Origin: Russula earlei
Taxonomy: Eukaryota; Basidiomycota; Agaricomycetes; Russulales; Russulaceae
Reading direction: 5' to 3'
Assembly: GCA_025769875.1 (NCBI GenBank)
Contig: JAGFNK010000503.1
Coordinates: forward strand, 1 to 37,962
DNA: 37,962 nucleotides
Every line of letters starts with the position of its first letter. Position 1 is the stretch's first letter. Below the pieces are notes generated by a model. The model was given only the letters and a program-made list of their open reading frames with translations. It did not search any database and was not told where the DNA came from. A program made the translations under genes and the position numbers. Of the stretch, positions 1 to 8,535 are shown one piece after another.

Positions 1-354
1 CAAAAGCAGTTTGGATTCCATCCTGGGAAGCTGCAAATCCCGTTTGAGCATTGGAACACTGATCCTGCGACCTTCCCAACCCATCACAACTTTGAGAAGC
101 AGCTTGGACACCATCCTGGGCAGTTGGGATTCCTAGTGTGGGATTGGGGGTCCGATCCTGCGACGTGGCACATCCATCCTGAGTATATTCAGTATCGAGC
201 CCATCCTGGGCAGTATGGAATCCATCAGGACAAGTGGGGAATCAATCCTCACCAGCTTGGAGTCCGTTTCCCGCCGCCTCCTGCGCAGGGGAGGATCCAG
301 CCAGAACCACGGGAGCAGACTTCGCCGCCCGGGAACGGGGCAAATGGGGTTTGA
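1..354 (+). CDS. 3' end of a gene encoding an HPGQ-type repeat protein (5' truncated by window)
   Basis: Frame 1 is open from the first base to a TGA at 352-354, so this is the last ~117 codons of a longer gene or its last exon. The translation has degenerate repeats built round H-P-G-Q/K followed by an aromatic or Leu and Gly: FHPGKLQ, HHPGQLGF, AHPGQYGIHQ, INPHQLG. A DPAT(F/W) motif sits between them and occurs twice. The tail is Pro/Gln/Gly rich (PPPPAQG, TSPPGNGANG). There is no catalytic motif, membrane segment or signal peptide in view. The composition (His, Gly, Pro, Gln, aromatics) suggests a disordered or structural protein. I do not recognise the family and the N-terminus lies outside the window. 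That it is coding is an inference from the repeat-preserving open frame. Confidence 0.5.
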   Translation, partial: QKQFGFHPGKLQIPFEHWNTDPATFPTHHNFEKQLGHHPGQLGFLVWDWGSDPATWHIHPEYIQYRAHPGQYGIHQDKWGINPHQLGVRFPPPPAQGRIQPEPREQTSPPGNGANGV

Positions 355-537
355 ACTCCCCTGACGCAAGTCAGCTACCCGTGCAGGCAGGAGACAGTGA
401 TGATGCGCCTTTGTAAACTGGTTTTACGGATGTCGTGTTAAGTGGTAATGTTATAACGAATGCTATCTTGTCACGTGCATCCCCAATGTGGTGTTGGTGT
501 TTGTTCCCTGTTCTCCGGGTTAAGAATAGGTCCAGAA

Positions 538-1080
538 ATGAAACATCAACATCTTACAGCGTTGGCCGTTGTGGGGATTGGATTCCTGGCGTATCTCGTA
601 TATTTCCATCACAGACGGAGGACAGATGCCAAATTTCGAAAACGGCTTCGTACGTTGAATCCATGGTTCTTTTAGCTCTTTTTTTTTTACAACCCAGTCA
701 GGACGCGAAAAGAAAACAGCCGACAAGTCTGTTGCCGAAGCAACCACGTCAACATCTCGGCCTGGGGCTGTCTCTGGGGATGCCGTTCTTCCCCACCGCA
801 GAAATTTTTGCGTCCATGGCCCGTATCAAGGACGATCGAGTTCCAACTGCACCGGAAGAACGGGAGAAATACTTTATGTCGCAGGTTGAAAAGACGAACA
901 ACTTTGAGCTCAAGGTTCCTTCGAACGTCAAAGGTTACGAATGACTTTGTTGGGAAGGCCCAGACCTTGCTGTCGAAGCCGCTCTTGCATTCTTTAGGGC
1001 CCTTCGCGTGTATCCCTCGCCCGTCGAGTTGATCATGATCTTCCAAGACACTGCCCGAACCTATTTTCAAGGTCCGTTCT
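538..1080 (+). pseudogene. TOM20: TOM20 (mitochondrial import receptor subunit) pseudogene
   Basis: An ATG at 538 opens an N-terminal anchor (LTALAVVGIGFLAYLVYF) followed by a basic HHRRRTDAKFRKRLR stretch, the classic Tom20 N-terminus. A 52-nt GT-AG intron (650-701) restores the basic REKK continuation. Further on are the family hallmarks PEEREKYFMSQV (about 855-885) and ALAFFRALRVYPSPVEL (about 985-1030). These pieces are not in one frame. The segment starting near 798 is in a different frame from 702-790, and I find no GT donor of suitable phase. A TGA at 942-944 interrupts the region before the LCWEGP block. Near 1052-1072 the expected PEPIFK is readable only after a one-base frame change. 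Nothing convincing of the acidic C-terminus follows. Tom20 binds presequences at the outer mitochondrial membrane; this copy looks dead, so a functional copy should exist elsewhere in the genome. Confidence 0.8.
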
Positions 1081-1094
1081 TGACTTTTTCTCCG

Positions 1095-2190
1095 AGAAGT
1101 GCTGAGCCAACCCCGTGGCACCGACGGGATGACCCCTGGCTTCGAGCCCGCCGCTGGGATTGATCACGTACTTTCGTCCGTGCTAATTCAAAGCCTCATC
1201 ATGAGCCCAAGAAGCCCGGACACCTGCGAGCCACCCACCGTGTTGTCTCCACGTTCCATAAAGTGATGTGTATCTTCGATGGCACACAGCTCGAGCGACG
1301 AATATGTTATAAGCTGGCAAAACATTTTCGGCGGTTCGTTATTTTTAAAAAGTGGAAGCTCATATTGGGGGCGAGTACTTCATTGGCGGCAAAACAATCG
1401 TGCAGTTCGACGACGCCAACCTCATCCCGACTTGCGGGGGCCTTGGTGAACACCTTGTCTGCCAAGCGACGTGTCATTCCATAACCGACCGAGTCCATGG
1501 CACTGCGTCCTTCAAACGCTTCTGGATAATCCGTCGCGAGCGCGGTCGCGACCTGCTCTATCGCTTGGTTTTCGAGCTTGTTGGCATGCACAAACGCTTC
1601 ACTCGCGATCGCACAACACGCAGCGCCATCCTGTGTACACCCACGACGGCGCTCGGACGTCAGCGATCAGGGGGCCAGCCAGGAACCAAAGGAGAAAATG
1701 CGCTCAACCGTTGTCGGACAACACATGAGCTTGGTGAGCTCATTCGTGATCTGCGGCGAAGCAAGGACCTCTGCCTCGCTGTATCCCGCTCGGCGCTGCG
1801 CATAGGGGTTGTCGAGCGCGTGCTTATGGTTCTTTGGCGCTGAACGTCATCAAGAAGGTGCGGACACACACACACGCAGGCAAACAAGCAAGTAAGCGGA
1901 CGCTTCTTCGAGCCTCACCGATCTTGGCCAAGTGTTCCACGTCGCCTCCATACGCCCTAAAATACTCCGCGGCCGCGGCCCCCATACACGGGGCATCGGC
2001 GGACCACGATCCGCGTCCGGCGAAGCGCGAGCGGCCGCCGCCAGAAGCGGCAGCACGGGGTTGGGGCGGTCGGGCCAGTGATGGTGGGCGGCGAGCACGC
2101 ACCGCGCCTCGCCGGCGCGGACGGCCATCGCGGCGTGGTGGAGCGCGACGCCCCCCGTCGTGCCGTTGTTGTTGGTGAAGATATGATACC
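1095..2190 (-). pseudogene. Peroxisomal SCP2-type (SCPx) thiolase pseudogene
   Basis: Reading the minus strand, thiolase blocks occur in the correct family order but in shifting frames. They are NNNGTTGGVALHH (near 2180-2140), a YFRAYGGDVEHLAKIG block (near 1975-1920), KNHKHALDNPYAQRR and LTKLMCCPTT (1835-1690), ANKLENQAIEQVATALATD through VVELHDCFAANE (1590-1385), MERGDNTVGG (near 1250) and [19 protein letters not shown] (1170-1105). Those are the CxG-region, HDCFxxNE and GHPxGATG landmarks of SCP2 thiolases, which cleave 3-ketoacyl-CoA in peroxisomes. Signs of decay: the expected nucleophile motif NNNC reads NNNG; a stop follows near 1670; frames change between blocks; and roughly the first 80 and last 45 residues are absent. 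Some frame changes could be introns, but the missing ends and nucleophile make a pseudogene the best call. Confidence 0.8.
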
Positions 2191-2379
2191 CAGGCGGTGG
2201 GAACATGCGAGTGGGCAAGATGGGCTGGTGGGCTGTTGGCCTGTTGGCGTGGCACAGAGTCAGGGATGCATGTAAATGATGTGGAGCGGTGGTAGAGCAC
2301 GCGAGGGGGACTTGTTTGAAGTGCATGTGAAGGTTTTTCGAGAACAAGGAACACAACAACTGTTACATTTGCAGGCAAT

Positions 2380-2760
2380 AAGAAGCTATTTTATATGTTT
2401 TACAAGTATGTTACTTAAGGAATAAAATAGGGGAGTGTTTTTAGGAGTTTTTTGGAGTTGAGAACAGAAGTAAAACAGAAATGAAAATGTATAGTGAAAA
2501 GACTTCAGACTTTGATGGAAATAACACATTGCCTCTCTATGTGGCTGATGCGCTTATTCTGGTTTTGGTGCATGTGTGCAATTGAGTCACATGTTTGTGT
2601 TTTTCTCGGATACAGAGTCATGGAGGCAGTGTGGAATGTTCTTGCTTTTCAGACATTTTTGATTTTGATGTGGGTTGTACAAGGCCTGAGAAGGATCACA
2701 GCAGAATGTATTTTCCCCTGAGGGGAGTGGAAAAAAATTAGGAGATCAAAATGATCCCGG
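2380..2760. other. AT-rich, CpG-poor gap with no recognisable gene
   Basis: About 380 bp between the thiolase pseudogene and the first repeat block is clearly richer in A+T than its surroundings and has very few CpG dinucleotides, while both flanks are CpG rich. A plus-strand frame (2494-2721) is open but hydrophobic and low complexity, with no family resemblance. The composition is what an old methylated and deaminated repeat would look like, but I cannot name a source element. Confidence 0.35.
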
Positions 2761-2823
2761 GGACGCGCCGTGTTGCGCTTTCGCGCTCCTCCGCACGCCC
2801 CCCTGGCGGCCCGAAACCGCCAC

Positions 2824-2990
2824 CGATGACTGTTTGTGGAAATGCCGTTTTGACAGATACGCCCGACGCATCTGCACAATGATGAGATGGGTGCCCCAGA
2901 CACGCAGGTGGCGTTTCTCCCTGTTGCGTTCCAGGCGCTAATACTTACGCGGTCGTTGAGATCCTGTACGCGGGCCGTTCCCAGCACTCC
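2824..2990 (+). repeat. Dispersed repeat block, copy 1 (partner at 5958-6126)
   Basis: This block begins CGATGACTGTTTGTGG and runs through GACAGATACGCCCGAC, CAATGATG, GACACGCAGGTGG and GTTGAGATCCTGTACG to GTTCCCAGC. The same series recurs in the same order and orientation at 5958-6126 with substitutions and small indels. It lies about 240-400 bp upstream of the zinc-finger start codon, so it may be the upstream part of the duplicated unit described for 5958-8335. Confidence 0.75.
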
Positions 2991-3114
2991 GCCGAGTACA
3001 CGAGGCGATCCATAGCCGGCCAGGCGGCGTAGAGCATGGTCAAAGCACGCGGAGGGCCACGTACCGAAAAGGTACTGAACCATAGACGCCACCCCGCAAG
3101 CGAGCCTCCAGGCC

Positions 3115-3130
3115 GGGGGGGGGGGGGGGG
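3115..3130 (+). repeat. Poly-G tract (G16)
   Basis: An uninterrupted run of 16 G lies about 100 bp upstream of the zinc-finger gene's ATG at 3229. It is a likely length-variable site and could affect promoter structure or sequencing accuracy. Confidence 0.9.
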
Positions 3131-3228
3131 AGGGCGCCCATCCCCCACGTTAAAAAGCACGGCCGCATCGCTCCCCACACCTCAAATTTTCTTCCGCGTC
3201 TCACTCGCAATACAACCCCCAACGCATC

Positions 3229-5294
3229 ATGGATTTTGGCAACCCCAGCGACAGCACGCTGTGGTCGTATCTCGCGCCACAAGAGGACCAAACGAGCGTA
3301 TGGTCCGGGACCGCGGACAACGTGCAACCCGTCAACTTCGACTTACTTCCGGGCGGCTCTGCTGTGGGCATCATCTCACCTCCCGGGCGTGTAAAGGTTA
3401 CTCACGTCTCACTGTCACAGGACATCGGTTGGAACACTCTGTCAGATATGTTCGGAAGCCTTCCCAATGGCGGCGGCACGTTTACCGCCATCGACGATAC
3501 CTTCCCCCCCGCGACGTCCGCCCCTTTTCCCAACTCCTTCGATTCTGGTACTTTCGACTATCTGAACACCGTGCGTGCACAGTGTCTTGTCGTCAATCGT
3601 CAAACAATTGACTTGCCTTGTCGCGTCACAGGACTTCCATCCTCGTTGGGAGATGCCAACGCCGCGTAGGTCACATTCCTTCTTTTTGTTATGAGCTCGT
3701 CTTCACCGTGACGCAACCCAAAAGCTTTTTCAGAAGTAGATTCTGTACCCTCGTCGGCGAGCGATAATTCCTGGGCTGAACTTGCCCCCGAGCCCTCCCA
3801 ACCGCCGCTGCCGCTGTTGGACAGCGTGAGCACGAATAATACGAGCGCAAAGGTTCCGCCTAAGTTGACATGCTGGCAGGTCCCGGTCCCAAACGGATTC
3901 GTGGCACCGGGCGCCACTTCTCAGGTCGACTCGTCCTGGCCACTCGACCTCGGCCAATTCCCGTGGCTGATGGATTACCTTGGTACATCTTCGTACGTAT
4001 TCTCTTCTGTTCCGTGTCCTGCCCACGGGTCAACGTGATGGCCATGACTGACGCTGCGGCCTCCAGGTTTCAAGCAGGGTACGGGCAGGCCGCGCTCTAC
4101 TTACCCGCCTCTTTCGCACCGGCATCCAATCAGGACGCGTTCGTGGAGCCCCAGACCCTCGTCGGCAAACGACGTCGAGACGAGGACGATACCCTCGAAG
4201 ATGCAAGCGCAGAGGCGAACAACAGCCAAGGACGACACGTGCGCCAAAAGGGCAAGGCCAAGATGGCCACTACGATCAGGGTCTTGGATGCAGGACGGTC
4301 CACAAACAGGGCTCGTCACAAACCTGCCACCAGGACCCTGACTGGTAAAGATGGTAAATCCGAGGTTGTGGGACGTGGAGCGGAGAGGCTCGCGACCCCG
4401 AACGCGCAAGGACTTTACCATCCATTCCTGCAGGGGCCAAATGACCAGCAGGAAGCGATGGGTACAATTGCGCAGGAAGAGCTACCTTGGGTTGAGGGGA
4501 GAGAGCAGGGAGCGTGGCTCCACACAGACAGCATGGCGCAGCAACAAGAAGCCAATGGCGCGAACGACGGGGAGCTGGAGGAGAGGTATCCGTTCCGGAT
4601 CTCAAAACGGCTAAACGAGACGCATCGGTCGATGCTCGAGGCCACGGCGGCCGACTGGGCACGTGGGGCTGTCCGCGCACTCAAATGCCGACTCTGCCCC
4701 GCCGCCGATTTTTCGAATTGGGAGGATTTTAAGAGGCACTCCGACACGGCGGAGGCGCACCCTCGCAGCATCTCCTTCTGCGAGTCGTGCGGGGATTACT
4801 TTGCGGGCGGCGACTCGCTGATCCGGCACCGCAAGAACCCGCCGCCCGAGTGCCTCAACGTCAGCCAGGATGTGGCCGAGAACAAGTGTGCGGCGACGCG
4901 GAAAGCCCACCAGGAGTTTGCAGAGGGGTTGGCTGGCTTATTGGAATTGGACGAGGTGAAGGGGTTCTGTCCTTTTTCAGTGCAGATGAAGGGTATTTAC
5001 CCCAAACCGTCGCAGAGGGGGATCAGGCAAAGGCGCCTCCGACCATCCGACTATCTATCCTTTTTCTTCTCATATTCTCATTTTGACGGTCCTGCCGCGA
5101 GGAGGGAACTTGCGGTGGTGCACCACGGACGATTGTCGTATATACTTGTTCATGCTGTCATGTTCTACACTTGCTTCCTCGTTGTATATATATATCAGAA
5201 GTTATCCCGATCTGAGGTGGCTCTGATTTCATCACCCCAATGTTACGTACCGTGTATCCCCTTCCATCGAGCACTCCTTGCTGATTGCACCTAA
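3229..5294 (+). CDS. C2H2-type zinc-finger protein (basidiomycete family with C-terminal double finger)
   Basis: Three exons fit one frame: 3229-3665, 3762-3992 and 4067-5294, with introns of 96 and 74 nt (GTAGGT and GTACGT donors), giving about 631 residues. The N-terminal ~220 residues are Ser/Pro/Asp rich. A basic KRRR patch near residue 256 could be a nuclear signal. The conserved part is C-terminal. KRLNETHRSMLEA and WARGAVRALKCRLC lead into finger 1 (CRLC...HSDTAEAH, residues ~430-452). Finger 2 (CESC...HRKNPPPEC, ~459-485) ends with Cys in place of the last His. An EVKGFCPF...IYPKPSQRG tail follows. This arrangement is known in Agaricomycete predicted transcription factors; targets are unknown. 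Residues beyond ~545 (AT-rich 3' part) look like read-through of UTR-like sequence, so the true C-terminus may be earlier. A rearranged pseudocopy lies just downstream. Confidence 0.75.
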
Positions 5295-5389
5295 TACACC
5301 ACCGGAAGTCGCGACTAGGAAAGGCAAAAAAAAAAAGAGGAAGGCGAAGGGCATATTGGGACGGACAATCAATCGATTTGATCGGTATC

Positions 5390-5590
5390 AAGCGGCCGAA
5401 TAACAGACGTTTTTATACGCGCGTCGGACTCGGGTTTAACACGCCTTAATCTTCTTGCCACGCTGCCGCAACGTGAACAAGGAGTATCATATACGGGATG
5501 AGGAGCGCGGACTCCGCATCGAAACGTCGAAGAATATAATAGCCTGTCCACATGGGACAACAACACGACATCCAAACGGACCCTAACACG
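5390..5590 (+). repeat. Repeated 200-bp block, source copy (also at 7285-7490 inverted and 8225-8335 direct)
   Basis: The block contains CTTCTTGCCACGCTGC, CAAGGAGTATCATATACG and GACATCCAAACGG. Its reverse complement is found at 7285-7490 and a shorter direct copy at 8225-8335. It begins within the 3' flank of the zinc-finger gene. The rest of 5295-5957 holds no gene I can recognise; several short frames are open on both strands without family signals. Confidence 0.75.
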
Positions 5591-5957
5591 AGCCATATAA
5601 ACACATTTTCAGTCGTGGTCATGCGCGCGGGCCGCACTCAAGCACCCTCGCTCGCCACAAACCAGCTGGATCTGATCGCTTGTCCTTCACACCAGACATA
5701 GTCGACGTGTTTCTTGTCGGTCGGAAGGGGAGCACTCGGTCGGAGGGGTCAGGGGTGGGGGAGGGAACGCGCAATCGATCTGTAAATTCTTTTTCGTCGT
5801 TCAGACTTGCTGCGCGCGGCTGGGCGTGTTGTCCTTTCTCCTTGTGTTCTTTTACGCAATCAATATCAAATCATACGGCCGTGTACCAGTGTCGTGTTTG
5901 CCTCCGGTATAAAGCTTTCAATATGTCCTTGATCTTGGCTGAGGGTTTTCTCCTTTC

Positions 5958-6126
5958 CGATGACTGTTTGTGGAATTGCCGTTTTTTTTTATCTTCCTTT
6001 GACAGATACGCCCGACACATGCACATCAGCACAATGATGGAATGGGTGCCCCTGACACGCAGGTAGAGTTTCTCCCTGTTGCGTTCAGTCGTTGAGATCC
6101 TGTACGTGGGCTGTTCCCAGCCCAGT
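5958..6126 (+). repeat. Dispersed repeat block, copy 2 (partner at 2824-2990)
   Basis: This is a direct copy of 2824-2990 with substitutions and an extra T-rich stretch (around 5985). It marks the left edge of the diverged duplicate of the zinc-finger locus. Confidence 0.75.
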
Positions 6127-6721
6127 GTAAGGTATGTGATCCGCTGGTCACGGAATCACGTGCGGAACCCCGACGCGAACAAAGGACAAACCCGACGTGA
6201 CGAGCCATTCCTTTCATCTTTCGCCACCGACCGCACGCGCACACCACAAGTCGCCTCGTGCCCAACATCAAGATCTCGACCGCATCGCCCAGCCCTCGCC
6301 ACAGACCATGCGCGCACGCCACGCCCCCTCACACTCGACGCGTTCGCGTCTCAAACCTCGCCCGTTCTCGACTCCCTTTCATGCAAACTTCCTTTCATCA
6401 GCTCATTTCCTTTCATAATATCCCCCTCTTAGGACTCCCTTCCTGTACATAAAAACCCTTCACTACTCTGTAGTAGTAGGATAGTCGACTCAGAATAAGA
6501 ATCTCTCCCCTTCTCCCCTTCTCCCCTTTCCGCTTCTGCCTGAATCTGAACGACCGCGTGTACCGACTTTCTCTCCCCTCTCCCCTCTATTCCCTCGAAC
6601 GACCGCTCGTGGCCGTGGTGACGAGGTCTTCACCATCGGAAGTGGCGGCAGCACGCGTGGACGAGGATGTACGTGGGGGCGGGGAGGCGATGGAAAGGGA
6701 GGCATGGTGCAGCGTGATGCC
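6127..6721. other. Non-coding interval; pyrimidine-rich low complexity
   Basis: There is no homology to exon 1 of the upstream zinc-finger gene and no convincing gene. The interval contains a C/T-rich stretch with short CTCCCCTT-type repeats (about 6500-6600) and a small TAGTAGTAG run near 6472. Relative to the source locus, this segment replaces exon 1. Confidence 0.4.
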
Positions 6722-6997
6722 GTTTAGGTCGCATTCTTACTTTCTGTTATGGGCTTGTCTTCACGCAATCCAAAGCCTTTTCAGAAGTAGATTCCTGGGC
6801 TGAACTTACCCCCGAGCCCTGTCAACCGCCGGCGCCGGTGTTGGACAGCGTGAGCACGAATCATACGAGCGTAAAGGTTCCGGTTCCGCCTAGATTGACA
6901 TGCTGGCAGGTCCCGGTCTCAAACTTATTCGTGGCAACTGGCCGCCACTTCTCAGGTCGACTCGTCCTGGACCTCGGCCGATTCCCGTGGCTGCTGG

Positions 6998-7050
6998 ACG
7001 CTCTGATATGTATCAGGGTAATCCGATTACCTTGATACATATCAGAGCGT
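6998..7050. repeat. Near-perfect inverted repeat, 25-bp arms
   Basis: The left arm is 6998-7022 and the right arm 7026-7050, separated by CCG. The arms are complementary at 24 of 25 positions (e.g. ACGCTCTGATATGTATCA against TGATACATATCAGAGCGT). It sits inside the zinc-finger pseudocopy at a point where the source locus (around 3970-4000) has no palindrome, although the right arm resembles source GATTACCTTGGTACAT. Confidence 0.9.
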
Positions 7051-7059
7051 AGCAGGGCC

Positions 7060-7107
7060 AAATGGCCCTGGATCGTAGCTCAATGGTACTACGATCCAGG
7101 GTCATTT
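7060..7107. repeat. Second adjacent inverted repeat, 19-bp arms
   Basis: The left arm is 7060-7078 and the right arm 7089-7107, with a 10-nt loop; 18 of 19 positions pair (AATGGCCCTGGATCGTAG against CTACGATCCAGGGTCATT). It is separated from the previous palindrome by only 9 nt and is also absent from the source locus. Confidence 0.9.
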
Positions 7108-7284
7108 GTTCCGTGTCCTACCTACGGGTCGACGTGATGGCCATGACTGACGCTGCGGCATGCAGGTTTCAAGCAGGGTACGGGCAGGCCGGGCTCTACT
7201 TACCCGCCTCTGTCGCACCGGCGTCCAACCAGGACGCGTTCGTGGTGCCGCAGACCCTCCTTGGCAAATGACGTCGAGACGAGG

Positions 7285-7490
7285 ATAATTCCCTGTTTGG
7301 GTGTCGTGTTGTTGTCCCTTGTGGACAGGCCATTATATTTTTCGACATTTCGATGCGGAGTCCGTGTTCCTCATCCCATATATGATACTCCTTGTTCACA
7401 TTGCGGAAGCGTGGCAAGAAGATCTAGGCATGCTAAACCCAAGTCCGATGTGCGTATAAAATGAACATCTGCCATTCGGTTGCTGAGTCC
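7285..7490 (-). repeat. Inverted copy of the 5390-5590 block
   Basis: Read on the minus strand this matches 5390-5590 over almost its full length. Differences are mainly transitions where the source has CpG (for example source TCCGCGCTCCTC corresponds to TCCGTGTTCCTC here). It occupies the place where the pseudocopy should have its zinc fingers. Confidence 0.8.
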
Positions 7491-7983
7491 CCTCACCTCA
7501 TTTGATTTCAACAAGCCAATTTGTTGAAATTGGATGAGGTGAAGGGGTTCTGGCACTTTTCAGGGCAAATGAAGGGAATGTACCCCAAGTTATTGAAGAG
7601 GGGATCAAGTAAAGGTGCCTCCAAGGATCCAACTAGATATCTTCTTTTTTCTCATTTTCTCATTTTGACAGTCTTGCTGTGAGGAGGAAACTTGTGGTGG
7701 TGCACCACAGACAATTGTCATATATACTGTTCTTGCTGTAGTGTTCTACCTCACTTTGTTTCCTCATTTATATATTAGCAGTTATTGTGGTCTGAGGTGG
7801 CTCTGAATGCACTGTGTATTTTCTTCCATTGAGCACTCCTTGCTGATTACACCTAATACACCACTGGTGTCATGACTAGGAAAGGCAAAAAATGGGAGGG
7901 CAAAGGACATATTGGGACACACAATCAATCAATTTGATATGTATCAGCAACCAAATAGCAGATGTTCATTTTATACATGTTGG

Positions 7984-8136
7984 AGCTATAGGGATGATAG
8001 CTCAGTCTTGTGTGTAAAAGACTATATTGGTTAGTTATCTAACCTATAGGGATGATAGCTATGTACAGCATTAGCTTTAAAGGAGTGTAAAGGAATGTGT
8101 AGTACTGACCTCAGTCTTGTGTGTAAAAGACTGAGG
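7984..8136. repeat. Cluster of short hairpins and direct repeats
   Basis: Three hairpins lie within 153 bp: AGCTAT/ATAGCT (7984-8002), GGTTAG/CTAACC (8029-8044) and CCTCAGTCTT/AAGACTGAGG (8109-8136). Two direct repeats overlap them: TATAGGGATGATAGCT at 7987-8002 and 8045-8060, and a 23-bp unit at 8001-8023 and 8110-8132. It lies at the right end of the decayed duplication and encodes nothing obvious. Confidence 0.85.
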
Positions 8137-8224
8137 AAACGACGCGATAACTATTATTTACACGTACGGTCCGGATTGTCCGTTCGCGCGGCACTTAGCG
8201 GCTGCACGTCCAACAATACACACA

Positions 8225-8335
8225 TTGGACTTGGCTTTAACATGGATCTTCTTGCCATGCTGCTGCAATGTAAACAAGGAGTATCATATATGGGATGAGG
8301 GACACCCAAACGGACATATGAGCGATTATAAACCC
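8225..8335 (+). repeat. Third, shorter copy of the 5390-5590 block (direct)
   Basis: It shares GATCTTCTTGCCATGCTGC, AACAAGGAGTATCATATA and CACCCAAACGGA with the source block and with its inverted copy at 7285-7490. CpG-site transitions are again visible (CATGCTGCTGCAATG for source CACGCTGCCGCAACG). Confidence 0.7.
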
Positions 8336-8443
8336 CAAAAAATTTATGTGTTTTTCCTGATGAAGTCATGCCCCCCTGACTACATACCCTGAGTCCCACA
8401 CTGTCCCCACACCCAGGGATGTGTGTAAGTGCATTTGCCCTCA

Positions 8444-8458
8444 CCCCCCCCCCCCCCC
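8444..8458 (+). repeat. Poly-C tract (C15)
   Basis: An uninterrupted run of 15 C in gene-free sequence, a probable length-variable site. Confidence 0.9.
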
Positions 8459-8535
8459 AGTCCCTGCACCACTGATCTGTTTTCTCCCGCTATCTAATGA
8501 TTATTCTCGGTAGTCTAAGTTCGTAGACAACTCCG

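Larger units (their letters stand above)
6722..7985 (+). pseudogene. Rearranged, decayed partial copy of the 3229-5294 zinc-finger gene
   Basis: 6722-7280 follows source positions ~3664-4180: the intron 1 end, exon 2 (GTTGGACAGCGTGAGCACG, TTGACATGCTGGCAGGTC) and the start of exon 3 (FQAGYGQAGLYLPA). In the source, exon 3 continues Gly-Lys-Arg-Arg-Arg. Here the first Arg codon CGA is TGA at 7269-7271, a CpG-type transition that creates a stop. The zinc-finger-coding part is missing. Instead, 7285-7490 is an inverted copy of 5390-5590, after which 7535-7985 follows source ~4945-5410 in direct orientation. Two hairpins interrupt exon 2/intron 2 at 6998-7107. Many differences from the source are C to T or G to A at CpG sites. 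It cannot encode a finger protein. Confidence 0.8.

Noticed and set aside
1860..1900. CA-rich microsatellite as a regulatory element
   Set aside because: Only a short ACACACAC run inside an apparent intron or decayed part of the thiolase pseudogene; nothing indicates function.
4956..4980. Possible 25-nt intron near the end of the zinc-finger gene (GTGAAG...TTTTCAG)
   Set aside because: Too short for fungal splicing, and removing it breaks the family tail EVKGFCPF...YPKPSQRG.
6722..8335. Reading the inverted and direct blocks as a terminal-inverted-repeat transposon
   Set aside because: No transposase fragment, no consistent terminal repeats and no clear target-site duplication; the blocks derive from the neighbouring zinc-finger locus.
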